Assembly: GCA_014058105.1 (NCBI GenBank)
Contig: JACGCM010001166.1
Location: 1,860,001 to 1,924,000, forward strand
Length of the DNA: 64,000 bases
Direction of reading: 5' to 3'
DNA from: Kingdonia uniflora
Lineage: Eukaryota; Streptophyta; Magnoliopsida; Ranunculales; Circaeasteraceae
Shown: in pieces, positions 45,201 to 57,005 of the stretch
How positions within the stretch are numbered: the first letter of the stretch is position 1
Layout of the letters: each line of letters begins with the position of its first letter
Notes under the pieces: model-generated
What the model was told of the DNA's origin: nothing
Databases searched by the model: none
Seen by the model: the letters and a program-made list of their open reading frames with translations, nothing else
Made by a program: the position numbers and the translations under genes

Positions 45201-46445
45201 ATCCAACATTAGAATAAACAGTGAAATCAGCATTCCATATAATTTAGAAGGATGGGGGGGGAGAGAGTTTACGAGATAGTTAGTTTCCTCCGTATATCTC
45301 GCTGCTTCTTTCTTATACTTGGATGTCCAGATCATTATCTGTTCCAAATACATAAAGGAGATGAGCTATATAACTCTAGTTTATTTAAATGTGATTTTGG
45401 ATACTACATTTGATTTTGAGCAGGGGTGAACTGATATTGAGCATGGAATCCAAAATGAATACATCTGATTTTGGATAATCAAACACAAACTCCATTCCAC
45501 TAACTAAAAAAATCGTACACAAAATTAAGTTTTAATTCACCATTATCAAACACCAACTCAAATTCACTAAATAAAAAAGTCGTACATAAAATGAAACTTA
45601 AATTCACTATTATCAAACACAAACTCCAATTCACTAATTTCAATTAATTTTATTCATTTCGAATTATTTACAAAATCTTCTTTCGCAATAAACTTCTTCT
45701 TAACATCCTCATGTGCAGCCAACAAGTCCTCATACTTCTTTGCTAGGGTTGTGTCTGGCACAGACTGATGTGATTGTAGCACAACAAGCTGTTCAAAACA
45801 TGAGCACAAGAACAATGTTACCAGACTTACAAATAAATGACAAATAATTAAACATTATTGAATTTTGATAACCTCACAGGTGTAGCTGGAGGAAGTTGCA
45901 TGTCTATCTGTTCCATCAAAATTGTATTGACCGCTTTTAGTGACTCGATCTCTTTACACTGTACACATTGGGCACAAAATAATCACGCCATATGCAAGAA
46001 TGATTAATGAAAGACTATAAGTAATTAGGGGTTAGAGACACTGAACACTATTACCTTTGTATTAAACTCATTACCTTTTTATTTAACACAACAAATAAGC
46101 TTTGATTGCAGTCTTCAAGGCCAAATTTTGATCTTAGCTCTGCCTCCAAACTTGTATTTTTTTTCTCCAAATTTTTGTACTCCAATATCTACAAACATAA
46201 ATTTGACAAAGAAAATCAAAATTTTGACAAAAACAAATAATAGATGCAATAATGACATCTGCCTAAGACCTTACCTTCACATTTAACTACCTTGGCAGAT
46301 CTGCGAACTCTAGTGCACATTGCTCGTCAACTACACGCTTTAGTTCAATCTCTGTCTTCATTTGTTCAATGGTTTCTTTAAACATATCACATTCACTTGT
46401 TTGAGGTTAAATTGACATAAAACATTTAGATTACTTTCTATGTTT

Positions 46446-46595
46446 TTGTCGATCTCGACAATAATACTATGTAATTGTCGAGTTCGACAATAATACATAT
46501 AGATGATTTCAGAATAACTGTAAAAATTGTCGAATTCGCCAATTTACATTTTTTCACTTAAACATACACTGTAATAATTGTCGAACTCGACAATT
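46446..46595. repeat. Palindrome cluster, intron
   Basis: Sites start at 46446, 46475, 46527 and 46578 (steps 29, 52, 51), with central dinucleotides TC, GT, AT and AC. Confidence 0.85.
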
Positions 46596-47491
46596 ACTTA
46601 TACTAATAACTATAGATAAAAACTAATATTATGCACAACAAAAGATAGGCATGACTGACCTTCTCTTTGAGGGTCTCTTTTAGATTTATATTGGCTTCAG
46701 ACTCCTTCTATTTATCCTCCTTGAGCTTCTGAAGTTGGCCATTTAGTGCTGTGATTTGCTGGTCATTTAAGTTTATATTTGGAGACAGACTAGAGTGCTC
46801 ATGATGCTACAAAAATGGTAATTTAAGTAAACAAAATATTAAACACTAAAAAGTTTGAAGTGAAAATAATATAAGGGAAGTGAGATAAAAATAGTGTTAA
46901 CATGTACTAACCGATGCATCATATTGTTCGACAATATCTTCAGATTGGTGCACGGGGTGTTACCATGTTCATTGACACTGACAGACTTCCTTTGATGAAT
47001 TCCAGAATCATCTGCAGCCAAGCCAACAGTAATAGGACAAATCATAGTCCACGAGACAGAGGCAAACCACTCCAAGTATACCTCTGTACATACTAGAGGT
47101 CCCTCTCGTACCCTCCGCCCCCTATCAGCTTTCTTCAAGACAAACTCCTTCCACTTTTGGCTAGAAAAGCAATCAACCCACTCATACTTAGGGCTGAATT
47201 TCCTCGCTACTTTTGCGTTCTATAGATTGGAAATCTTTGTCAATAGTCGCTTTGTAGGGATGCCTTATTCCCGATTGAACTACGGCACAACCCTATTTGG
47301 GTAGTAGGGCTGAACATTATTTGGACTTGCTAATGTACCATAGAAAAATGTAAACTCCTTAAATGCATGTGGGGAATCCCTTTTATCTATGTATGAGTCC
47401 CATACAACCTACATAAAAAATAAATCAAATGTATTTTGCACCATTAAGTTAAGAAGATTTTTCCACTGGGCTTGAGAAGGATATAGCAACA

Positions 47492-47870
47492 TTGCCGAAT
47501 TCGACAATATTGCAGTGGACTAGATAATCTTGAGATAGAATATTGTAGAATTCGACAATTTACTATGTTTATTTCGACAATGTTGTATATTCACTTTCAA
47601 AGAAAATTTAATAATTATCGAAATCGACAATATTAGATGTACTTAATAGATATACTTAATCAGCATTATCAAATTCGACAATTATTCAATTTACTTTAGT
47701 ATTTTATATACTAACTTGAGATGGGATATTGTCGATTTCGACAATTTACCATGTTCATTTTGACAATATTGTATATTCATTTTCAAAGGAAATTGAATAA
47801 TTGTCGAATTAAACAATATTTGATTTACTTAGTAGATACACTTAATCAATATTTTCGAATTCGACAATTT
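47492..47870. repeat. Palindrome cluster within a 186-bp duplication
   Basis: Sites at 47492, 47543, 47615, 47666, 47729, 47801 and 47852 (steps 51, 72, 51, 63, 72, 51), plus isolated half-sites near 47570 and 47757. The block 47531-47690 is repeated at 47719-47873, so the order 72-51 occurs twice. Confidence 0.85.
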
Positions 47871-49431
47871 TTGAAACAGTGTAGAAGGGTAATGAATTTA
47901 CATCCTCCAGTTTGTAGTTGTCCAATGTCTCCCTAAAATTGAGCAAAGTTGTACCACCATATCTATCCGTAACAGATACGTCTCATTTCCAACAAGTACA
48001 GTGCTCGTATGCATCAGAGTCCATCTCCTTGGGGATCCTACCAAGCTTTGGAAAATGTAAAAATATTCATGAGTACATGCATATAGATAAACAAAATAAA
48101 ATTAGTAGAGGTTAAAACTATATCTAAAAAATAGTTAAATAAATGAGTTCAGAATCACCTCGAGTAGCGTGGTACAGCATGCAAATTGTCTCGTATCATC
48201 TCGAGATGCTGCACCCAGATTGTAATACATGTGAACTAGAACTGCTAATCCCCATAACCACATCTTTGCCACCTTGTCCTTGGCAAACAGGACAAGGTAG
48301 CGTACGCTGACGTCTGTTCCCTATTTCGTAAGAAATAGAAAAGACCCAAGGACATACAACATATATATACGAGCAACAGACCTCGTTGTTAGCCCTTTCT
48401 TCTTCTTGGCAGCTGCAGCGGTACCATCACTGAGAACTTTATCTAACTTGTATGCATAATGTTCTTTAAGCTTCTTCAGTGACAATGAATTCTCAGCACC
48501 CCCAGCTTTCAAAGATTTGAAAGCATTTAAATCCTGCAGGAGGTTGTTTTTGAAAACCTCAAGAATCGCCGGGAATCCCCAGGTACCACCAATGACCGTG
48601 ACATCACCATCTGCAGGCAACTCAACTAATTGCTCCACATCATCCAGAGTTTGAGTCATCTCGCACCATTTGAAGTGGAAACTACTAGTTTTCGGCTGCC
48701 AACGCTCGACAAAAGTAGAAATGAGGGCAGAGTTGTAATAATTATAGAATATGGCCCCAATCTTATCCAAACCCTTCAACTTTACGAAATCTTGAACCAC
48801 TTGTGGTTCCTTTCTAAGGTCCCACGTAGACTGGTGATGATGAACACGAATGGGAAGCTTCTCCTGAACAATAATAGTGATTATGTCAACAAAATGTAAC
48901 TATAAATAATAGGAATAACAGAATATAATTAAAGAAGGGATTCCATTAAATAATATACCTGCCCTAGCGCGATCGCCCGCTCTATGGAACCTGAAGCTCC
49001 TCAGTAGGCTTTTATCACTAGGGCCTACGTCGTCGTTGCTTGTAGCCTCCCCACCTTTAGAATACCCCCCAAAAATAAGAATATTTTCATCAAAATCAAG
49101 GCAAACATTTGGGAGCGGTGGTTGAGCTCCCAAACCAGCTTGGGCAGACTCAGTCTCAAATTCTAAACCCTGGGAAATATTCACACCTTCGGCAGACTCA
49201 GTTGGAATATTCACACCTTCACTAACACCTTCATTTGCACTGTCAACAGTGTTTGGAGGAACGATTGTGCTTGGGTCAATAGTCTTTATCTTTCTCTTAT
49301 ATGTAACTAGATCTCCTTCTCTGGCCAACTCTTTTTTTCTTCTATTGGAAGCGGTCGGAGGCACTTTCTCATTCATTGTGTACATGCATACAATTTAGTA
49401 CTCAAAGGATTAGTATAATTACACTTGGTAA

Positions 49432-49850
49432 TTGTCGAGTTCAACAATATTATGTAAACATAAGTCCAATTGTATTTGATAAATTGTCGAATTTGACAAT
49501 ACTTTATTTCAATAGCTACAAGTTAAATGTAACTATTGTCGAATTTGACAATTTAGACTTATAAACAAGTATAATAAAAAAATGATGTGAACCATGGGAA
49601 TTCTATAATTGTCGAATTCGACAATATTATGTAATCATAACATTTATACTGCTAAATTGTCGAATTCGACAATCCTAAATCTTAATTACTCAATCTCACT
49701 TTAATATTCCCAATTTCGACAATTCTTCAACGTACTTTGAGTTATCTAGGTCAAATATTTACGAATTCGACAATCCTAGATGTTAATAACTCAAATTTAA
49801 AGTCTAATTTTAGTTATTTAGGTTAAATATTGACGAATTCGACAATATTT
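49432..49850. repeat. Palindrome cluster upstream of the PMD gene
   Basis: Sites at 49432, 49484, 49536, 49609, 49657, about 49707 (left arm decayed), 49758 and 49830 (steps 52, 52, 73, 48, 50, 51, 72). It lies just 5' of the minus-strand gene start, in its promoter or 5' leader. Confidence 0.85.
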
Positions 49851-50273
49851 GACAATTTTAATACCAAATTGCATTACACAAAGGGGTAGACGAAAAATAG
49901 ACATCAATTTCACATGATAATGAGATTTACCTTGAAGTTGTCGAATTCCACTATCAAACTGCTCCTAACCTCTGCTGCTCCAAAAGAAATAGACAATATC
50001 TTCAAAGGGTTGAATTCAATAAGTACTTTCTCTTCGAACGACAGTCTCAATCTCTAATGACGAGAAAGTGAGAGAGAGAGTGAGAGTTAGGAAGAGAGAG
50101 AGAGAGAGTGAGGGAGACAGAGTGAGAGAGATACTCGAACTGTTCGCGAGAGTGAGAGAGACAGAGTGATATGGATATGTTTGGAGGGAAATTTGCTTTA
50201 TTTAGAGAGAGAGATGAAGAGTGGGAGAGAGAGAGTGAGAGACATAATTTTAAATGTGAGTGACGGATGGGTT

Positions 50274-50444
50274 TGAAAAGAGATAGAGAAATGTCTGCCA
50301 GTTAGAGAGAGTAGGGCAGGTAGGACCCCCTAATTTCTACCTCATTTCCCTTATAAGAAATCCCAAATTTTGAGAGCCACTCATCTCAGAGAGAGATGAG
50401 TGGTTGTGGTTGAGTAAGACTTGAGTGTCTCTAAATCCTTCCCC
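50274..50444 (-). repeat. MULE right terminal inverted repeat
   Basis: Inverted counterpart of 38815-38985. Confidence 0.9.
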
Positions 50445-51912
50445 TAAAAAAATTATATTCGAATAATAGTTGTGCAATTAGAAAAAAAAATTGGGGAAAA
50501 ATATTTTAATAAAACAAGAAATCTATTCGAATAAAAATTGCAGTGAGGCAAAATATTTGAATAATTTATTTTTTATTCGAATAGATTTTTTATTTTTATT
50601 TTTTTCAACTAGAAACAAAAGGAAGTAAACGACAAAAAAAAAACAATACTCTCCCTGTCTACTCTACACGAGAGACTAATCATAGGCTATATGAATATCA
50701 GATAATAAATCATTCCATAGAAAAGCCAGTCATAATAAGTATTTACTTAGAGTGTGTATATTCTCAGTCAATGTAAAACAGTACCATGCATTCAACAGAC
50801 CTAACAACCAGAAATAAGACACTATAAGGAAAATTGTTTCAACTTAGGCCTCTCATGGTGGTCACTCGAAATCACTGAGAATTGACTTGCTAACACTCTG
50901 TGTGAAATATGAATATGAATATAACGCAAAAAAAATCATATTTCATCAAAAAAACGAAGCACTGTGAGCTGGAAGATCTCATGAAAAAGAAACCCATTTG
51001 TCACGAATGGTGTCAAGTTTATACTAAGTTAGATTCGTTATTTCCAATTTCCACTAATATTGACTAAGCCGAACTCAAGATCAAATAGGTCTTTAGATAA
51101 GTAATAATGTAGGCACGGGTAGGCATATGATGGAGTAGGTATTTTTGCTGGCATTCTGAGACTCCAGTTACATTACTGCTTTGTTTTTCTTGAAACCAAA
51201 TTCACCTTTTGTTGTCCTCTTTCTAATGAAGTACACACATAAACATACCTCTTCGCATCCCCTTTATTGAATTTCGATAAACCATATTCTTCTCTATATC
51301 TTCCCTAAAAAATCACACGCATATATATATATATATATATATATATTTTCACTGAAAAGTTTCCGAACAATGGGGTAAAAAAAAAACAATTTTGGAAAAG
51401 AAATGAAAGGGCATATTTTAAGGCTCAACGGGCTACAAGTGGATAAAACTAAGGTTATAAATAAGGAAAGCCAAAAATGGGTGAAGAAAAAATGTCTATT
51501 ATCATATCTTCGGTTGGACACAATCACTTTTTTACCTCGAATAAAAACAGCAAGGTTTCACTAATATAACTTGACTTTGATGGTACCATTTGACAATTGG
51601 GTAAGGAAACGAAACGAGATCACAAACAACAAGATCAAAAAGAATAGTAAATGTCATAACACTCGAAGCTCATAAATAAAGCCAAATCCTCACATAACAT
51701 TAGGTACAAAGTCTCTACATGTATCCTAAAGTATCATATCAATGAGTGCTTATCTATCTGAGCATGCGATAGTTAACTGCCGTGAAAGAAAGCAAATCTA
51801 AGTAAATACTATACCAAACTATCTTAACACGGAATTAGAAAACGTATTTGACCAAGCATATATCACCGTGATAATCTAACAAAAGAGTGTAAAGAAGAAG
51901 TAAGAGACATAC
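50445..51912. other. SIRE-type post-pol noncoding region
   Basis: AT-rich sequence between RNase H and the MULE. Holds further TATTCGAATA-like motifs (50457-50590) and an (AT)n tract at 51321-51346. No gene seen on either strand. Confidence 0.5.
51321..51346. repeat. (AT)n microsatellite
   Basis: Thirteen AT units in a row. Confidence 0.9.
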
Positions 51913-53245
51913 CTAATAAATAGAGCAGACACCAATTGACCGTCTCAGAAGCTTAAACCTCATAGCATCTAGTGGCTTGGTGAAAAAATCGGCTAACTGA
52001 CTCTCTGTAGGAACATACTCAACACTGACTATCTTGCGTTCAACAAGATCACAGATGAAGTGGAAGCAAATGTTGATGTGCTTGGTTCTGGAATGTTCTT
52101 CAAGATTTCTAAAGATGTTGATCGCACTTGTATTATCACCAAAAACTGATATCGTCCCCTGGACTATTCTATAGTCATGCACCATCTGTTTCATCAAGAT
52201 CAATTGAGTGCAACAACTACCCGCAATAATATACTTCGCCTCTAATGTGGATTGAGAAATACAATTCTGTTTCTTGCTTTGCCAAGCCACAAGATTATTC
52301 TCAATATAATAGCATCCACCCGAGGTATGTTTCCTATCATCTGCATTACCTACCCAATCTGCATCGAAATACTCAATTACCTCAAAAGTTATGTCATGTG
52401 AGTACCATAAACCAAAATCAGAAGTCCCACATACATAATGAATAATACGTTTAACAGCCTGTAAATGGGATTCTTTAGGATTACCTTGATAACGAGCACA
52501 AATACATACACTAAACATAATATCAAGACGAGTAGCAGTAAGATAAAGTAAACTACCTATCATAGTTTTATACATCTTTTGTTCAACATCCTTACCTGTC
52601 GAGTCCTTACTTAACTTTGTAGTGGTACTCCTAGGTGTCCTGGCATGCTTTGCAAAAGATAAACCAAACTTCTTCACAAGATCCTTGGCATACGTGGATT
52701 AAGAAATAAACATTCATTTCTCCACTTGACGTATTTTGGAGACCTAGGAAGAAAGTTAGTTCCCCAACCATACTCATCTTAAATTCATTTTTCATTAAAG
52801 CTGGAAAAGAAGTGGTTAGTGAACTCGAAGTAGAGCCAAACACAATATCATCTACATATACCTGGGCAACGAGCATCGCGCCTCCCTTCCATTGGATAAA
52901 TAGTATTTTATCAACTCTCCCTCGAACAAAACCCTTAGCTAAGAGAAAATTGGAGAGCCGTTCATACCATGCTTGAGGGGCTTGCTTCAAACCGTAAAGG
53001 GCCTTCTTCCAGTAAAATACGTGATCGGGATGATGAGGATCCTCAAATCCTTTTGGTTGGGATACATACACTTCTTCCTCTAAGAGGCCATTCAGAAAAG
53101 TACTCTTCACATCCATCTGATACAATTTAAAATTTTGATTGCAAGCAAGAACAAACAATAGGCGAATAGACTCAAGCCTTGCAGTAGGAGCAAACGTTAC
53201 AGCAACATCAACCCCTTTTACTTGATTGTACCCTTGAGCGACCAA
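51913..53245 (-). pseudogene. SIRE-type reverse transcriptase and RNase H
   Basis: RT (53245-52631): MVAQGYNQVKGVDVAVTFAP, QMDVKSTFLNGLLEEEVYV, LYGLKQAPQAWYERL and the intact active site AQVYVDDIVFGS. RNase H (52677-51913): MIGSLLYLTATRLDI, YFDADWVGNADDRKHTSGG, LEAKYIIAGSC and TKHINICFHFICDLVE, ending MRFKLLRRSIGVC. A frameshift near 52690 joins the two; otherwise the copia signature residues are kept, so this part decayed recently. Confidence 0.9.
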
Positions 53246-53299
53246 TCTAGCTTTGTTTCGAATTACATTCCCAAATTCGTCATATTTGTTCTTATAAAC

Positions 53300-54556
53300 T
53301 CATTTAGTCACAATGATATTTGTACCTGACGGCCGCAGAACCAAATCCCAAACATCTTGACGTCGAAACTGGCGAAGCTCATCTTGCATTGCGTGTAGCC
53401 AATATTCTTCTGAAAGAGCTTCCTTTACCGTAGTTGGTTCGATTACAGAAACATAACAAACGTAGTGCACCGTCTCATGGTGTTGGCTTCTAGTCTGAAC
53501 CCGAGAGGTAGCATCCCCGATGATATTGACATTTGAGTGATCCTTACGAACTTGTTGCCATCCGGGTTGCGGTACACTTGGAGCGGGAGGTGGTGGTATA
53601 GCTGGAAGTGGTGGAGTAGGGCTCGATTCAAGAATATCACTAACTGATGTTTTTGAATTTTCTGTTGTACTATCATCTTTACTCACATCTACATAACCAA
53701 TGGTGCAAGTGTCATCCACAACCACATTACAAGACTTCATCATCACGTTGGTCCTCAAATTGTAGACTCGAAAAGCTCTACAATTTGTTGAGTAGCCCAA
53801 TAAAATTCCTTCATCACTCCGAGAGTCAAATTTCCCAATATTCCCCCGATCTCTAAAGATGAAACATTTACTCCCAAAAACTCAGAAGTAGTGGACATTC
53901 AGCTTCTTTCCAAACCACAGTTCATAGGGCGTGTTTAGAGTAAGTGGACGTAAATACACTCTATTAATAGTATAGCACGCAGTATGAATGGCATCCCCCC
54001 AAAAGTGTGCCGGAAGATCTTTGCTGTGAAGTAAGACCCGTCCCATTTCTTGAAGGACTTTATTCTTCTTTTCTGCAATCCCATTTTGTTGTGGAGTGAT
54101 TGGAGCAGATAATTCATGCTTAATCCCATTAGAAGTACAATACTCAACCACCCCAGTATCCTTAAACTCTCATCCACGATCACTTCAAATTTTATCAATA
54201 CAGCAATCTTTCTCATTTTGGATTCGAAGCGATATATTGTAGAATTCTTCAAAAGTATTAGACTTCTTTCTCAAAAGTGTTATCCATGTATAACGAGAGA
54301 AATCATCCACCATTACCAAAATATACCTTTTACCTCCCAAGGATGCCGTTCTCATATGACCCATCAAGTCCATGTGTATTAGCTCAAGAATCCGAGTAGT
54401 AGCAATATTGTTGGACTTCTTGTGAGAGCTCTTTATTTGCTTGCCAATTTGACAAGGACCGCACACTACGTTGCTCAATCTTCCCAACTTCGGTACTCCC
54501 TGAATCAGCTCATTACTTGTAATCTTAGACAAATTATTGAAGTTTATATGTCCCAA
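53300..54556 (-). pseudogene. SIRE-type integrase
   Basis: GAG-pre-integrase end MGHINFNNLSKI..., zinc Cys pair VCGPCQIGKQ, first Asp ELIHMDLMGHM, then after a frameshift VVEYCTSNGIKHELSAPITP with the Glu in NGIAEKKNKV (54151-53882), followed by the integrase C-terminus (FGKKLN) and a linker rich in Pro/Ser (53800-53300). Second Asp lies near 54170, with a stop inside. Confidence 0.85.
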
Positions 54557-54565
54557 CCTTTGATG

Positions 54566-54960
54566 TCATAAGTCCACATTACTCAGTTTCGCTTTGTTAC
54601 ACAGTATAGCTTCTTGTTGAATATTATAACATTTATCAGCGGTTCTAGCAGTATGCATCACACATTGTCCTTGAAAGTTCAAAATATCACATCCACCACT
54701 AGAAAATGTAACAATGTGATCTGTATCACATAGTTGACTGACACTGAGAAAATTTGCCTTCAACCCCTCAACCAAAAGAACATTATCAATTGCTAGAGTA
54801 CCAAGTCTTTCGGCCTTTCCCTTTCCTACCACAGGAGATGTGCTTCCATCACCAAAAGTAACATCACCTCCTAAATATTCTCTAGGTGACTCAGCTTGGA
54901 CCCATCGCCAGTCATATGACAGGAACACCCACTATCCATATACCATTGAACTGACTTGAA
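54566..54960 (-). pseudogene. SIRE-type aspartic protease
   Basis: WYMDSGCSCHMTGD (about 54945-54905) supplies the D-S-G active site; GDVTFGDGSTSPVVGKG and LLVEGLKANFLSVSQLCD follow (54928-54566). One frameshift near 54910 separates the active site from the rest. Confidence 0.8.
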
Positions 54961-55017
54961 CGCATTCAAAGCAGTTAGTGCAACATTACACTTTATCTGA
55001 GGTGTCAAATCCATCTT

Positions 55018-56941
55018 TCAGACCCAAATACTTTGAAAAGTTCTTCGACCTGTAGTTTCCTGTGCAAACCATCTAGATATATTCTCACTTTTCACATTAT
55101 TAGTAATCACATTAGAATTATATCTATATCCATTGACAGTGCAAGCATATGATTGATAGGGTCCAATAAATCTACAGTACGATGCAATATGTCCGTTTCG
55201 ACCACATATACTACAGTAATAAATTTGAGAGTTTGAGACCCGTTTGGGGTGATTATGAGTAGTGGATATCATGTTATGTTTGGGCACCGAAGTAGACGCA
55301 GTTGCTTTCACAAACTTTATGATTTGAGGAGTCTTGGTATTAGGAAGAGGTTCCTCATATCCTAGACCCCTTTTGCCATTATCTATCTTTCTCATACATA
55401 ATATTTTATCAATATTCTTGTCCCCATGACAGAACTTCTCAAGTTTCTGCTGAGATAGAACTACATCAAGCTTGGCCGAACGAAGTTCGTCCAAAGTTGA
55501 TTTTATTTTCTCATTTGCATCATTAACTTCGTTTTCTAAAAACACAACTTTGTCATGTAGGTCTTGTTTCTCATTCTCAAGAACCTCTATCTCGTGACTT
55601 CTACTCTCTGTTTTGCTGTGAACATAAGTGTATTAACTTGGTCTTTCAAGACTTTGTTAAGTTTACTGAGTTTCATACACTTGGCGAGAGTTTGAGCATA
55701 CAAGTCCTCAAGATGCGGGTCCTCAAACTCCTCAAACTTATTTTGTTCTTGATTACTCTGATTTTCATTAGGATTTTTAAGTTCAAAAGCGTCAAAGTTA
55801 TTATTGCTACAATTAAAAATCGCAGGATATGCACAATATGGTCCATTATCAACAACTTGGGGATTATTCTCATTGTTATCATGTTCATCATCGCTCTCAT
55901 CCCAAGTAACACTGATATTCATAGCTTTATGAGTTGTTCCAGATTTCTTATTAGGACAGCTATGGGCATAGTGACCAAACTTGTGACATTTGTAACATTC
56001 AACTTGACTAAAGTCAGTATCATTATTGGTTTGCCGATTAAAAGATTTGACCCGATCATGAGGTCGTGGTTTATAGTTCATCGATTGCCCTTATTTCTGA
56101 AATTGACGTTTTTTAAATTTTTTTGAAATTGTTGACTAATAAGGAAAATTGAAGAATTTATATCCGAACCTTCATCATTATCTGAAATATATGAGTGATC
56201 AACCTCTTTGGAACCCTTAAAAGAAAAAGAGTGAGATGAAGACTTGAAAGCAACACTCTTGTTCTTCTTGGGGTTTTTCATTTGCATCTCGAGTTCAAAC
56301 GCTCGCAATTTTCTAGCCAATGTATCTGGTTTCATTTTCTTAAGATCTTGTGCTTCCTCGATAGCATCACATCTGGATCTAAAGCTCTAAGTAAGAGATT
56401 TTAGAACTTTGCGAACTATTTGAACATCAGAGTACGCTACTCCTAATGCGGCACTAGTGTTTACAATATCACTTAGTCTCGCATAGAACTCGTCAAAGGG
56501 TTCGTTTTCACTCATTCTGATATTCTCAAATTACGAAGTAAGCATTTGAAGCTTACTTTCTTTTACTGTATCATCGCCTTCATGAGTTCGAACTAGGATG
56601 TCCAAAGCTTCTTTAGAAGTGGTACATACAGAGATATGCCGAAACTCACTTTGACTCACAGCCATAAAGATAGCATTGAAGCCTTTAGAATCATAACCAA
56701 CAATATCATTTTCTTCTTTTGACCATTGGTTCCTAGGTTTAAGGACCTCAATAGCACTCTTTGGTGGACCTTGCATCACAGTAGAGGGTGTCCATCCATC
56801 CTCAATAGCAATCCATACATCTTCTCCGATTGATTGTAAGTATGCAATCATTCGGACTTTCCAGTATGGGTATTCTTTGCCATCAAAGAGTGGAGGGCGA
56901 TTTATAGGACCTCCAAACTTCTCAGAACTCATTATTCTCAA
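55018..56941 (-). pseudogene. SIRE-type gag
   Basis: Starts MSSEKFGGPINRPPLFDGKE, YPYWKVRMIAYLQS (56941-56531), the copia gag N-terminus. A broken middle (56335-56078), a zinc knuckle CYKCHKFGHYAHSC (about 55990), an acidic and coiled-coil section, and a second CCHC-type CSICGRNGHIASYC (about 55210) follow. Three frames are needed. Two zinc knuckles fit long SIRE-type gags. Confidence 0.85.
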
Positions 56942-56990
56942 GCGAACTATCCGGGATCCACGCTTAGGTTGTTAAACCTCGAAACGTAAC

Positions 56991-57003
56991 CGCTCTGATA
57001 CAA
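56991..57003 (-). promoter_or_regulatory. SIRE-type primer binding site
   Basis: Minus strand TTGTATCAGAGCG just inside the 5' LTR; resembles the initiator-Met tRNA complement with one change. Confidence 0.8.
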
Positions 57004-57005
57004 AT

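Larger units (their letters stand above)
43636..49385 (-). pseudogene. MULE second gene: PMD, coiled coil, OTU-like (multi-exon)
   Basis: Minus-strand segments. 49385-48960: acidic N-terminus with a basic KKELAREGD block. 48860-48321, 48318-48170, 48060-47905 and 47415-46910: plant mobile domain (STFVERWQPKTSSFHFKWCEMTQTLDDVEQLVELPADG, then FNRE and W-rich part). 46800-44590: short exons predicting a coiled coil (LKEDK, KKNTSLEAELRSK). 44589-43636: C-terminal OTU-like region (RHMAHLLATYYEKVVVFISH, YTFLPLF, GADNHFVRLFPRFDAPIP). OTU proteins are Cys-His deubiquitinases; here the Cys motif DGNCGFR reads DINSGSR (Cys to Ser), and the NHF His is kept. An in-frame TAA at about 44335 and other breaks suggest it is now dead. 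PMD proteins are found in plant transposons and in TE-silencing factors. Confidence 0.65.
38815..50444 (+). mobile_element. FAR1-type Mutator-like element (MULE) with two convergent genes
   Basis: Ends are long inverted repeats (38815-38985 and 50274-50444; GGATTTAGAGACACTCAAGT on both strands). The 9-bp flanks AAATAAAAT and TAAAAAAAT match at 7 of 9, compatible with a decayed MULE TSD. The 11.6-kb interior contains a plus-strand transposase gene (40352-42817), a minus-strand PMD/OTU-like gene (49385-43636), a small ORF (39768-40070) and about 40 palindromes. It sits in the 3' region of the SIRE-type element, whose sequence resumes on both sides. Confidence 0.85.

Noticed and set aside
39473..49850. 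The spaced palindromes as a CRISPR array
   Set aside because: Regular palindromes with about 35-bp intervals superficially resemble repeats and spacers, but the sequence is a plant transposon, intervals are themselves related in several clusters, and no cas gene exists.
51294..51527. Minus-strand ORF with IYIYIYIYA
   Set aside because: Translation through the (AT)n microsatellite.
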